Source: Tricholomella constricta
Taxonomy: Eukaryota > Basidiomycota > Agaricomycetes > Agaricales > Lyophyllaceae
Direction of reading: 5' to 3'
Length of the DNA stretch: 64,000 bases
Assembly: GCA_013368375.1 (NCBI GenBank)
Contig: JAACJP010000036.1
Location: 372,001-436,000 of the forward strand
Shown: positions 27,803 to 38,238 of the stretch, piece by piece
How the letters are laid out: each line of letters begins with the position of its first letter
Numbering within the stretch: position 1 is the first letter of the stretch
The notes under the pieces: generated by a model
Database searches by the model: none
Told to the model about the DNA's origin: nothing
Seen by the model: the letters and a program-made list of their open reading frames with translations, nothing else
Translations under genes and position numbers: made by a program

Positions 27803-28495
27803 CAAGGGGCTGGGGTGGTCAAAATTTTGGACCAGACGTTGAAATATTATTTACAGCAGTTAAGGACCCCCCTCCCCCCCTCCCGTGGGAACTATTTACT
27901 TGATATAGTAATATGATGCGATCAATAATTTGTCATCCTGCTGCACACTGTCACCTCTTGGCCTTATGCACGGAACAGTGCCAAAGAAGGCCACTGTTGA
28001 GGGGTAGGAAGACATCAGATAGCCAGGTTTCCCAAGGAAGAGAATTGACTCACATGCTCGGTTTCGCAGCCCACCAAAGTGGAGCACTGCACAACATGAT
28101 TGTCATTGTCATTTGCATTAGTAACATGCCTGCAATGGCACACATTCAAAAGTCCGCCTCCTTCTCTTGCTTGTGTTATTATCCCAGGCTCATTGATGCA
28201 GTCCACTTTCGCACCACCAGCCTTGCTGTTACTTCATTCAAAAATTCACCCATGCCGGGGCTTTGATGGACTGACTAATCACCCTAATTTGGAAGAGGTT
28301 GCCTGTTTTTGAAGTACAGCTGTCTTCTGGGTGCCCGTGTTGCTGTCTCTATGCAGAGCAACAATCTGGTTCTTGTAGATACATTTCTATATGGAATTTA
28401 GCAAAATATTTTCAATGTCGGAAAATTATTTAGAGCTCGGGGTCCCTCCCTCCCCCTATGCTCCGGTCCGGCATTTCCGGCCTGGGGGCCCCTTG
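27803..28495. mobile_element. Non-autonomous hAT-like element (MITE-like, 693 bp)
   Basis: It lies between CTGACATC (27795-27802) and CCGACATC (28496-28503), an 8-bp target duplication with one mismatch. The ends are inverted: CAAGGGGCTGGGG at the left and, reversed, CAAGGGGCCCCC at the right. Similarity continues imperfectly for about 35 bp. An 8-bp duplication with CA-initial ends fits the hAT superfamily. There is no transposase frame. Removing it rejoins the Copia RNase H in phase. The superfamily call is inference from these signs. Confidence 0.72.
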
Positions 28496-28503
28496 CCGAC
28501 ATC

Positions 28504-28578
28504 ATGACAAAACCACTACTTTCTGAACTTTTTATTCGTCATCGTGCAGGCTTAGGTCTGGTTCTCATTTAGATTTTA
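28504..28578 (+). pseudogene. Copia polyprotein C-terminal end
   Basis: Directly after the MITE duplication the frame reads ATGACAAAACCACTACTT (MTKPLL), the usual ADIxTKPL end of Copia RNase H, then SELFIRHRAGLGL and a stop at about 28576. The purine-rich CTGAAGGGGG tract follows just before the LTR at 28601. Confidence 0.88.
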
Positions 28579-28612
28579 TCCTGTTACGATCTTTTCGACT
28601 CTGAAGGGGGTG

Positions 28613-28874
28613 TGTTGGACTTGGTTCATCACCTCCTCGATCGTACCACGTGTATATCACATGACTTGGACATATAGTCGCGTCCTCATCTCCTTGTACC
28701 TCAGTTGTTGCTTATCACTACATGACACTGAGTGTACGTCTATTCCTCCTCTCTATTACTATTAGCTATTCATACTTACATCTCACTAGCTCGCTACTGG
28801 CGTTCTAGGTAATAGAAGTTGTTGCTTATCACTACGTGACACTGAGCCTCGCTACTGGCGTTCTAGGCCTAACA
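28613..28874 (+). repeat. Copia 3' LTR (262 bp)
   Basis: It starts TGTTGGAC after the polypurine tract and ends CCTAACA. It contains an internal near-duplication: a 29-bp segment (28705-28733) returns at 28818-28846, and CTCGCTACTGGCGTTCTAGG occurs twice (28791 and 28848). The partner LTR is outside the window, so the boundaries rest on TG/CA ends and the tract. Confidence 0.75.
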
Positions 28875-29830
28875 GGATTCCAATAGATCTTGATAGCGTT
28901 GTCGTCTGTTGCGAAGATGGCTGAGACGGATCCGGAAACTGGGTTGGTTCGGGGGAGGGGCCGCTGTCGGTCCTCCAGAGACCATGGAGGATACAGATGT
29001 CCAACCATGCCTTTCGAAATCGGAACAATCCTTGAGTGTCTGGCACGATGCTCGAGTCAGATAGACTACTCTTGACTAACAGGAGTTTAAGTCATACAAT
29101 GCCGTGGAGTTGTTCTATTTCTTTCTTGACGACAAGGAGACGAATGGCTCTGAATTGATCGCGAGCCCCAGCGTCGAGTACAACGGAGATGATACAACCC
29201 ATACATAAGGCATGGGTATGTCCAGGCCCTTCGTAGAAGCTGTAGCTTGACCAGTGAGTGTCGGTCTTCATGCAGCAAGAGTTTAGTAAAGGAGTTCCGA
29301 GTCGTAAGCTGTTGTAAGTATTTTGGAAGACGAGTACCGTTGACGCGCGACATTTCCGTCAGTCTTTTCAAGTTTTTTAAATTGATGATGTTCAGAGTTA
29401 ACTCCCGTGACACCCCCATTGGAGAGGATATCGCCTTCGTATTGATTTGAAAACCTTATCCTCATGGACGTCGAACGTGAAATCGAATTTCTTCGAAATA
29501 TAGCCCAGTCAAAGTGGTCAACAATCATCGCCATCGGAGGACCAATAATGAATCCACCAAAAACCAGAAAGTAAGTGATTATTGAATACACAACCTCCTC
29601 AAGACCTCCTCGACGACGTCGAACATCAACGCCAAATTCAAAATTTCCTCAATCAGCCAGTCCCTCGACCCCACATGTGGTTAGCTGCTGAAAAGATGTG
29701 TAGGCGTGCATAGTAAAGCAAGGTAAAGTGTCCTGGTCTCTGTCCTAGTAGAACCTTGAATCTCCTCTCTATTCAAATACTCATGTCAATGAACTGAGAA
29801 GCAAAACTTGTGATTACTTACTCCCTCTGG
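28875..29830 (-). pseudogene. F-box unit copy A: 5' remnant truncated by the Copia element
   Basis: The sequence from 28886 matches the start of the F-box coding region in copies B (~31310) and C (~33806); for example FRIRLSHLRNRRQ corresponds to FRTILSNFRNGRQ. It continues through the upstream region shared by all units (29080-29230 and 29440-29800). The Copia LTR abuts the gene body at 28874, so the rest of the gene should lie beyond the other end of the Copia element, upstream of the window. Confidence 0.7.
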
Positions 29831-29833
29831 TTA

Positions 29834-31559
29834 TCAAACGGTTTCCAAATGAATGTTTCTCTTTGCTGCAGCATTCAATACCCTCTGAATGAGATGCACA
29901 TCCGATCCCAAAGGGTCACTGCTCCATGCAATGAAGACACTCTGCCAGCCTGTCACGCCTATGGCATGTTCAAGTGGTCCCAAGAGCAGATCCACAGAAG
30001 CAAATGCTATGGTAATGGAGCTGCGGTTCTCGAGGTCATCGGGGCCTGGGCCCGCTTGACCGCCTTTCCGTGAAACGGCGAGGGCAGTGACATGTGCAGC
30101 GTCCACTGTCAAGATGTGTAGAGCGTCCAATGTGGGCATGGCTGCATCGAGGGCGAGCTCCTCCTCAGGAGAAGAGCAGGGTATCGAGCAATTTGTGATA
30201 GCAAGTTCAGTGAGCGTGGAGGCGATTGAGGACAGGAACATAAAGAAGCCGTGATTCGAGAGACCTTGAACATTACTCAGATTGAGAGTATGTAGATGAG
30301 GCAGCGTGGGCGATGTGACAAAAGACATTAGCTGCGAGCTGGTCAGTGTACCGGAATGGAGGTCAAGTGTTTCGACCTTGCATGCGAGGGAGTGTGGGTA
30401 TAATGCGATGCTGTGGTATCTGTCAATTGCCGCTCAGTTTTGAGAGGCAATGATTTGCTTACTCGGAATTCTTCTGCGTCCATTCTTGCAGCCGCAGTAC
30501 CTTGAGATCCTGCCACTGGGCAATGGCCACCTGAATTTCAGTTATGCTTAGAAAGATAGCACCTGATCCTCCCGATTTAAGCGCCAAGGACCGCACTTGA
30601 CGCAATGTTGAAAGGGTTTGTACAATGAGCCCTGCCACCCCTTGTGGGAAAGGCTGAAGCCATACTGCAGTGACTGACGTAGCAAGTCCCAGAATGGTGA
30701 GAAGATCGTGCCAATCCGCGATAGTCCGATTTGACTCATGGGGCCTGAAGTCTGAGGAATAGAAGGTCTTCATCACGGTCGCGTGCTTTGGCTTTATCTG
30801 GAGAGACCGAGCAACACGGTGTATATACGGCTTGTCGAGGTCATATACCCCCCCAATATGCTCGAAGAAGAGGTCCAGGACATGCATCCATGATTTACAG
30901 ACAAGACCATATGCTAGTAATTCTGAGCGCCACCTGGAGTGCTTGTGCATCAAAGCGAGCTTGACGATGCGACAAATGAGTTTGTGAGGAAGCGGGTTGT
31001 AACATGGGCGAGTGGCTGTGGACATGATGCCGATAGAATGTAAGGGAATACCGTGGGCGGAAGGAAGCCCTAGGTGCCTTGTATCAAAAGGCGTGTTGCA
31101 GTCCAAGAGGACGAGGAAAGATGGATTGGTGGGGTCGCAGGCATGAATATACTCATATATTACTTGAAGCCATGGAGTGGTAAATGGTTCCGGACCTGTC
31201 TGATAAGGCAAAATTGTAACAACCTCAGACTCGGGGGACTCGCCGTGGCTCGCATCGACCAACTCTAGTAGAACGGTGCAGATCGGACGTCGAGGTGTGT
31301 AAGATTGCAAGAGATCTTGATTGTGCTGTCGTCCGTTGCGAAAATTGCTAAGAATGGTCCGGAATCTGGGGTGGTTCGGAGGAAAAGCCACTGTTGGTAT
31401 CAAGTTTCCGAGAACTCTCGTAGACGGAGAGGTGCAATTATGCCTTTGATAATCGGGACAATCCTTGAGTGTCTGGCCCGATAGGTCAGTTAGACTCTCA
31501 ACAGGAGTTTTAGACAAGTCATACAACGCTACGAAGCTTGACTGTTTCTTTCTTGACAA
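29834..31559 (-). CDS. F-box-like protein with leucine-rich C-terminal part (copy B)
   Basis: There are two exons: 31559-30463 and 30419-29834, with intron GTAAGC...GACAG of 43 nt, giving 560 residues. Residues ~190-240 fit an F-box-like module: NPLPHKLICRIVKLAL, then LLAYGLVCKSWMHVLDLFFEHIG. The C-terminal half has irregular leucine-rich stretches (LPHLHTLNLSNVQGL, LTELAITNC) as in substrate-binding parts of fungal F-box proteins. A role as an SCF ubiquitin-ligase adaptor is inferred from family only. The start codon is uncertain because the upstream region is also shared between copies. It is the only copy here without a visible frameshift. Confidence 0.7.
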
Positions 31560-32323
31560 TCAGGAGACGAATGGCTCCAAATCGATCGCGAGCCCCAGCA
31601 TCGAGTACAACAGAGATGATACAGCCCGTGCAAACGGCACGGCTACGGCCAGGTCCTCCGTGGAAGCTGTAGCTTGACCAATGAGTATCGGTGTTCATGT
31701 AGTAGGAGATTAGTAGAGGAGTTCCTAAGCTGTTGTAAGTGTTCAATGGATCAACTTGAATTCGTCAAAATTGACACGCCCAGGCCACATGTCAAGTTTA
31801 CACTGTGGGAATAACTGGCATGAAGCGCCTCAACCCCCTCATGATCAGGACAACGCAGAGTCGATTTTGAAGCGAACGGAGACACCCTCATTACTTGAGA
31901 AAATACGAACTCCCATGAAATCCCTAGTATTGGAGAGGATATCGCCTTCGATGGAATTGAAAATCTTATCCTCATGGACGTCGAACGTGACATCGAATTT
32001 CTGCGAAATATAGACCAGTCAAAGTGGTCAACAATCATCGCCATCGGAGCACCATGAATCCACTAAAAACCAGAAAGTAAGTGATTATTGAATACACGAC
32101 CTCCTCGACGACATCGAACATCAACGCCAAATTCAAAATTTCCTCAATCAGCCAGTCCCTCGACCCCACATGTGGTTAGCTGCTGAAAAGGTGTGTAGGC
32201 GTGCGTAGCAAAGCAAGGTAAAGCCTCCTGGTCTCTGTCCTAGTAGAACCTTGAATCTCCTCTCTATTCAAATACTCATGTCAATGAACCGAGAAGCGAA
32301 CTTGTGATTACTCCCTCTGGTTA

Positions 32324-33960
32324 TCAAACGATTTCCAAATGAATGTTTCTCTCTACTGCAACATTCGACGCCCTCTGCAAGATATCGTCATCCAAATCCG
32401 AAAGTTCCTCGCTCCACTGAATGGAAACTCTCTGCCAGCCTGTCACGCCCATGGCATGTTCAAGTTGTTCCAAGAACAAATCCGCAAAAGCAAATTCGAT
32501 AACAATGGAGCTGCGGTCCTCGAGATCGTCGAGGTCCTGGCCTGCTTGAACACCTTTCCGTGAGATGGCGAGGGCAGTGATGTGCGCGGCATCTACGCTC
32601 AAGGAGTGGAGAGCGTGTAAAATTGGCATGGCTGCATCCAGGGCAAGCTCCTCCTCAGGAGAAGAGCAGGGCATCAAGCAATCCATGACGACAAGATGAC
32701 TGAGCGTGGAGGCAACGGAGGACAGGAACAAAAAGAAGTCGTGGTCCGAAAACCCTTGAATTTCATGGAGATGGAGAGTATGTAGATGAGGCAGGGTGGG
32801 CGAGGTGACGAAAGACATTAACTGCAAGCTGGTCAGTGTATCACGATAGAGGTCAAGTGTTTCGATCTTGCATGCGAGGGAGTGTGGGTATAATGTGATG
32901 CTGTGGTATCTGTCAATTGCCTCAGTTTCGAGTGGCAATGATTTGCTTACTCGGAATTCTTCTGCATCCATTCGTGCAGCTGCAGTACCTTGAGATCCTG
33001 CCACTGGGCAATGGCCACCCGGATTTCAGTTATGCTCAGAGAAAGAGCACCTGATCCTCCCGCTAGCATCGTCAAGGACCGCACTTGACGCAATGTTGAA
33101 AGGGTATGTACGATAAGCCCTGCCACCTCTTCTGGGGAAGGCAGAAGCCGTACTGCAGTAACTGATGTAGCATGTCCCAGAATGGTGAGAAGATCGTGCC
33201 AATCCGCGATAGTCAGATTTGAAGGCTCCTTGAACCTGTAGTCGAAGCAACAGAAGGCATTCATCAAGGTCGCGCGCTTTGGCTTTATCTGGAGAGACCG
33301 AGAAACACGGTGTATATACGGCCTGTCGCTGTCAAACTCCCCTCCCATAAGCTCAAAGAAGAGGTCCAGGACATGCACCCAGGATTTACAGACAAGACCG
33401 TACGCCAGTAATTCCAACCGCCAGCTATGGCGCTTGTTTATTAAAGCGAGCTCGACGATGCTACGTATGACCTTGTCAGGAAGCGGGTTGTACAGTGGGC
33501 GAGTGGCTGTGGGAATGATGCGGATAGAATGCCAGGGAATACGTTCCCGCCTGTCGAAGGGGTGGGGGGTGGGGCAGGTGCGTTAGATTCAAAGGTGCGT
33601 TGCAGTGCAAGAGGGTGAGGAAAGATGGACTGGTGGGGTCGCAGGCATGGGTATACTCATACATTATTCGAAGCGGTGGAGTAGTGAATGGCTCCGGGCC
33701 CGCCTGATAAGGCAAAAGTGTAACAAACACGCAGGACAGGTCGGGGATCGCATCGACCGACTCTAGTATAACGGTGCAGATCGAACGTCGAGGTGTAGTA
33801 GATTTCAATAGATCTTGACTGTGCTGTCCGAGTCGTCCGTTGCGAAAATTGCTAAGAAGTGTCCGGAACCTGGGGTGGCTCGGAAGAGCAGCCGCCGCCC
33901 CTGTTGGTACTTCGTAAAAGATGGAATCTTGATCGTTCCAATCATGCCCTTGGAAATCGG
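32324..33960 (-). pseudogene. F-box-like gene copy C, frameshifted
   Basis: Exon 2 (32909-32324) has exactly the same length as in copy B and is similar throughout. Exon 1 ends at 32951 with the same intron position. The upstream part is open from about 33960 (FRTLLSNFRNGR) to about 33560. The frame is then lost in a G-rich patch at 33556-33580, and the F-box region continues in another frame (LPDKVIRSIVELAL, LLAYGLVCKSWVHVLDLFFEL). Unless the patch is a sequencing error, this copy is broken. Confidence 0.7.
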
Positions 33961-34260
33961 GAAATTCCTCCTGGAGTGTCTAATCCAATGCTTGAGTCAG
34001 ATAGACTACTCTCAACAAACAGGAATCATGGGCAAGTCTTACAACGCTATGGAGCCTGACTGTTTCTTTCTTGACAATGAGGAGACGGATGGCTCCAAAT
34101 TGATCGCGAGCCCCAGCGTCGAGTACAACGGAGATAATGCAGCTGCAAAGGGCATTGCAAAGCACAGGTCCTTGGTCGAAGCTGTAGCTTGACCAGTAAG
34201 TGCCGGTGCTCATGTGGTTAGAGTTTAGCACAGGAGTTGTAGAGAGTTGCAAGCCGTTGT

Positions 34261-34540
34261 AAGTACTTTGGACGAGCAGTACGTGGCAAATTCTTTTTTG
34301 GCTGTGTCAACGTCCTTCTGACAAATTGATCCATGTTGAACGGAGGACGGTAACTGTGGGGAAAATAGTCAGTCTCCGGTAGCCAACCTTATAACGGTTG
34401 ACGGTCGATCTGTTTTCAGAGATAGTCCCTTCACAGGTGGCGAAGGAAGAAATGCGAGGGTGCTGCTCAAGGCTCTAATAATAACTTACAACCTTATCGC
34501 ACAACGTAAGGTAAGAAACGGATATCATCAGTCCGAAGGC
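34261..34540. other. Intergenic region between F-box array and ATM1
   Basis: This 280-bp stretch lies downstream of ATM1 and upstream of F-box copy C. I see no supported gene. It should contain the ATM1 polyadenylation region. Confidence 0.5.
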
Positions 34541-37222
34541 CTACGCAGTAATGTCCGCCGGTTGTTCTTCCTTCAAACCATCCAAGCTGGCTTGCTGCTG
34601 CCACATACTGTGATACAAACCGCCCCGTCGGAGGAGCTCTTCATGGGTGCCTTCCTCGACAACCTCGCCATCCTTCATCACAATGATCAAGTCTTAAAAA
34701 GGTTCTAGATCAGCAGGTAAGGATGTGTAGGATCGGGGGAGAAACGTACCGGCTTCGACGACAGTCTTCAAGCGATGAGCGATAAATATGCTCGTTCGCG
34801 CTTTATCCAACAACGTGCTATTAATGTTCTTCATCAACTCCGACTCCGTATGCGCATCCAACGCAGACGTCTAAACGGCGATTGTAAGAAAGACACAAAG
34901 CAACGGCACGGGAATAGGACTCACAGCCTCGTCAAAGAACAGGATCGGCGGATCCTTGAGCAACACACGCGCAACTGCCAAGCGCTGCTTCTCCCCTCCA
35001 CTAATCATCAGCCCCCTTTCGCCCACCTGCGTCGCATACCCATCCTGCAGCCCCATAATCGTATTGTGCACATTCGCCTTCCGCGCGGCCTCCCTGACCT
35101 CCTCGTCCGTCGCATCCAGCCTCCCATACCGGATATTATGCAGAATGTCCGAATGGAAGAGTGGTGTGTCCTGGGGAACGACGCCGATGCTGCGGCGGAG
35201 GCTGTCCATCTTGATGTTGTAAATGTTTTGGTCGTCGATGAAGATTTGGCCCGAGGCGGGGTCATAGAACCTGTAGAGGAGGCGGAAGACGGTAGACTTT
35301 CCACACCCGGAGGGGCCGACGATGGCGACTTTCTTGCCGGCGGGAACGGTGAAGGAGAGGTTGCGGAAGATGGGGCGGTCCGCGTGGTAGCCGAAGGTGA
35401 CATTCTCGAAGCGGACGGATCCGCCTTTCAGATCAATGGGGCGCGCGTTGGGCTTGTCCTGTCGGTCCTGCAGCGTCAGGGAACTGGAGAAAATAATGAC
35501 GAACGTGGAGACAGACAGACCTGTGGGGGAGGATTCTCCTCAACGAGTTTGAATAACACCTCCATATCTAGGAGGTTCTGCCTCATCTCGCGATAAATCG
35601 TACCCAAGAAGTTGAGTGGAAGCGACAGCTGGAAGATGAGTTGATTGACCATGACCAGGTCTCCCACCGTCATCGTTCCTACACCAGGTATATGAGAGAA
35701 AGTTTCCAAAAAGACTTCCGTATCCACAAACCGTTAATGACGCCCTGGGCTGCCAAAACCATGGCTGCTGTCAAGGCAGACGAGAAGATGACGTTCTGAC
35801 CAGAGTTCAGGTAGGCCAACGATGTCGTAATCTTCACCGAAGACTTTTCATACTGTGCCAGGTGTTTATCATACTGTGCAACTTCGTATTTCTCGTTGTT
35901 GAAATGCTACTGGGACGCGGTCAGGTGTCAAACCGCACTAGAGACGTACGGCTACCGCACCTTGACGGCCTCAAAGTTGATCAAGGAGTCAACGGCTACC
36001 GTTGCTGCCTTGTTATCTGCTTTGTTGGCTTCCCTGCGGAAACGAGTCCTGCATAGCGGATGAATTTCTGAAACGGACTGGGTGTGGTGGACAGACTAAC
36101 CGCCACGATGTTGTACGAACGGTAAACCAGGTGTATGCACCCATAGCAATTGCAGTGATCGCTGCAAAGTCCCAGCCAAACTTGTACGTCTGCAAAAACG
36201 GGATTTATACCTTGTGCAGGCATTTGTTTAAATAATGAATGGACCGACCAGAATACCGCAAACCATCGTGATTTCAAACGCCGTAGGTACGATCCGGAAA
36301 ATGATAGCCTGTAGCAGGAACGTGATGCCTCTGCAACTCGTTGAACCTCAAATCAAGCCGAACAAGGAATTCGACGCACTTGGTACCCCGGTCAATCGCG
36401 CGGGTCAGGCCTCCTGTTTGCCGCGATAGGTGGAAGCGCAGGTCGAGATGCAGAAGATGTTCAAAGGTCTCCCTTGCGACCTTGCGAATGGCCCGTTGCC
36501 CGATCCCCGCAAATACAGTGTTCAACAGCTCCCCGAAGACCGTGGCGCCTATCCGAGCCGCTCCATCTGACATTCGCGACTTTCAGCTCTGGTTCAGCAT
36601 CCTAGGGCAATTACGACTCACATCCAAGGATCAAACTTCCCGCAACGATCCAGACAGTGGAGCCCGCCGTAAAGTCGACATTGAGAGTGTCGATCACGCT
36701 TTTGAAAATGAACGGAACTTGGACGTTCAACACCTACACAGAAGCGACCAGGTTTGTGGGGTTAATTGAAGAAAACCCAACGTCACAAGAAGTGTTGCAA
36801 CCGCGAACCTTGCCACCGACAAGAAGTGCAAACCCTAAGAGAACTGTCCCACGCGTCTTCCAGTCATTCTTCGGCCACACATTCACCATGAGCCGCTTGA
36901 CGATATTCCAGTCCGTCTTCCTCTGTTCCTTCGCAGTTGGATCCTCCTCCTTTCCCGCCGTCGGTTTCAGTGCCCCCTTCTCCTGCGCAGGTCGCTTGGG
37001 ATCGGCCAAGGTTTGTTCCGGTTTCGGTGCCAGGTGTTGGAAAGCCCGACGCGACGCGATTCGAAAGTCGAGCGATGGCTGTCGGCAAATTGGTCCAAAG
37101 GACCGTTTCGACGACGCCCACCGCAAGATGTGTGTGTTACGAACACTCTGCCGCGAACATGGAAGTAGCGGTGCGCCCAGTGTTGGAAGGAGGTGGGTAG
37201 CGCGTCTGACACTACCCAGCAT
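34541..37222 (-). CDS. ATM1: Mitochondrial ABC transporter Atm1 (iron-sulfur cluster biogenesis)
   Basis: There are eleven exons (37222-36809, 36733-36622, 36566-36380, 36330-36249, 36189-36101, 36048-35961, 35906-35732, 35678-35521, 35467-34925, 34870-34750, 34692-34541) that join in frame to 706 residues, the family's normal size. The N-terminus is Arg/Ser-rich without acids, a mitochondrial presequence. The half-transporter membrane domain shows [33 protein letters not shown] and [20 protein letters not shown]. The nucleotide-binding domain has Walker [10 protein letters not shown], signature ISGGEKQR and Walker B ILFFDEAT. Atm1 exports a glutathione-linked sulfur or Fe-S precursor from the matrix. 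The donors GTTCGC and GTCGGT are unusual but the joins match the family. Confidence 0.92.
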
Positions 37223-37998
37223 TGGCTGCGCTCACGACACCAGCACAGCTGGTATTCCTGCAGTACCCTTGTGGTGCTTGAAGAGAGATATGCGAGATTT
37301 TGTGCTGGAAAGCAATGTGGATTTGACAAGCCACGCGAAGGGTAAATATTTCGGAAATATCAGGGCGCATGACGTGATCCTAGGATTAATCTTATCTGAT
37401 TGCGCAAATCGGGAACAAGCGGAAACTTGGGAATTTTGCCTCCGAGTTCCCCTAATCTCTGACATGACCGTAATAATCGGATTTCTCCTCCAAGAACCAG
37501 GACCAGTGTATTTCTCCAGACGACAATGGCTTTTGGTTCCTCGATACATTGGAAAGAATTGATAGAACGATCCTTTGACGATTTTATCTCCACGTATCCT
37601 CTGATGCCATCCCGTTCGCAGGCTATAGGGTTTCCTGCCCACTTCGCTGTCTCACTCCGGTATTTTACTAGCTTGCCTTACTGTTCTCGTGCTTCCAGCG
37701 GTCGACTTCCAAGGACGCACTATAGCCACCAACATCTGACCCGACACCTGATTCAATTGCAATGTCTTCAGCCCATCTTGACAGCACGCAATCCCCCAGA
37801 TCGAACCTCGACCCCATTTGGCTGGATAGATGCAAACAAAGAGCCGGTAGCTCGCACTAGGAGGACCTATAGACCTTGCTCCAACGACTCCGTTAGGCAC
37901 TTACACATCGCCCTACCAATTTTAAAGGTCGGGGTTGTGAAGTACCACCCACATCCCCAAGACAAATGAATGTACGACATTCTCTCTGATGCTTGCCT
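37223..37998. other. Intergenic region upstream of ATM1
   Basis: This 776-bp stretch lies between the ATM1 start and the CACTA element. It holds short open frames on both strands but none with recognisable protein features. It should contain the ATM1 promoter. Confidence 0.5.
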
Positions 37999-38001
37999 CA
38001 G

Positions 38002-38037
38002 CACTATGGACCCCAGGGCGGATTGTTTTGAGTCGGT
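38002..38037 (+). repeat. CACTA left terminal inverted repeat
   Basis: It begins CACTATGGACCCC, then GCGGATTGTTTTGAGT, and is the inverse of 43130-43165 with about five mismatches. CAG precedes it as the target duplication. Confidence 0.93.
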
Positions 38038-38238
38038 TGATGTGTGGTTTCAACCCGTGAGTAGTTGAACGGCTTGTTACCAAGTGATTTGCGATGGGGT
38101 GTTAAACACCCGTCATCGCCGGGTTAGACATATCACCAGGTTTTGGAGTTTTTTTGACAATGTAAATTTCTGCAACCCTCAATGAGTTAAAAGACACCGT
38201 GAACATGGTCATTGTAACGAAATGCGATTGAGATTGAG

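Larger units (their letters stand above)
1..28874 (+). mobile_element. Ty1/Copia LTR retrotransposon, split by three later insertions (5' end outside window)
   Basis: Copia pieces lie at 1-262, 10372-13765, 26720-27802 and 28504-28874. Together they give about 5.1 kb in the order gag, protease, integrase, reverse transcriptase, RNase H, 3' LTR, which is the Copia order. At each break the reading frame resumes after removing the insert and one copy of its target duplication (ACTCC, TACAT, CTGACATC). Four frameshifts remain (near 12340, near 12440, a 19-bp duplication at 13475-13512, and near 27185), so the element cannot make its polyprotein. The 5' LTR must lie upstream of the window. The 3' end lies inside a duplicated F-box gene unit. 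Confidence 0.93.
28875..34260 (-). repeat. Tandem array of ~2.5-kb F-box units (about 2.5 copies)
   Basis: Corresponding points recur at about 28886, 31310 and 33806, and the gene ends at 29834 and 32324, a period near 2.45 kb. Each unit carries the gene plus an upstream block with FFLDNEETDGSK-like + strand reading and, in units A and B, a second block with MDVEREIEFLRN-like reading. Which strand of those upstream blocks is coding, if either, cannot be told by eye. Confidence 0.75.

Noticed and set aside
1..28874. Repeat-induced point mutation (RIP) as cause of all stops
   Set aside because: The Gypsy elements have long intact frames and near-identical LTRs with no pervasive C-to-T bias visible by eye; only isolated TGA codons are seen.
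37232..37642. A 136-codon minus-strand frame upstream of ATM1
   Set aside because: It has no recognisable motif, and other frames overlap it on both strands.
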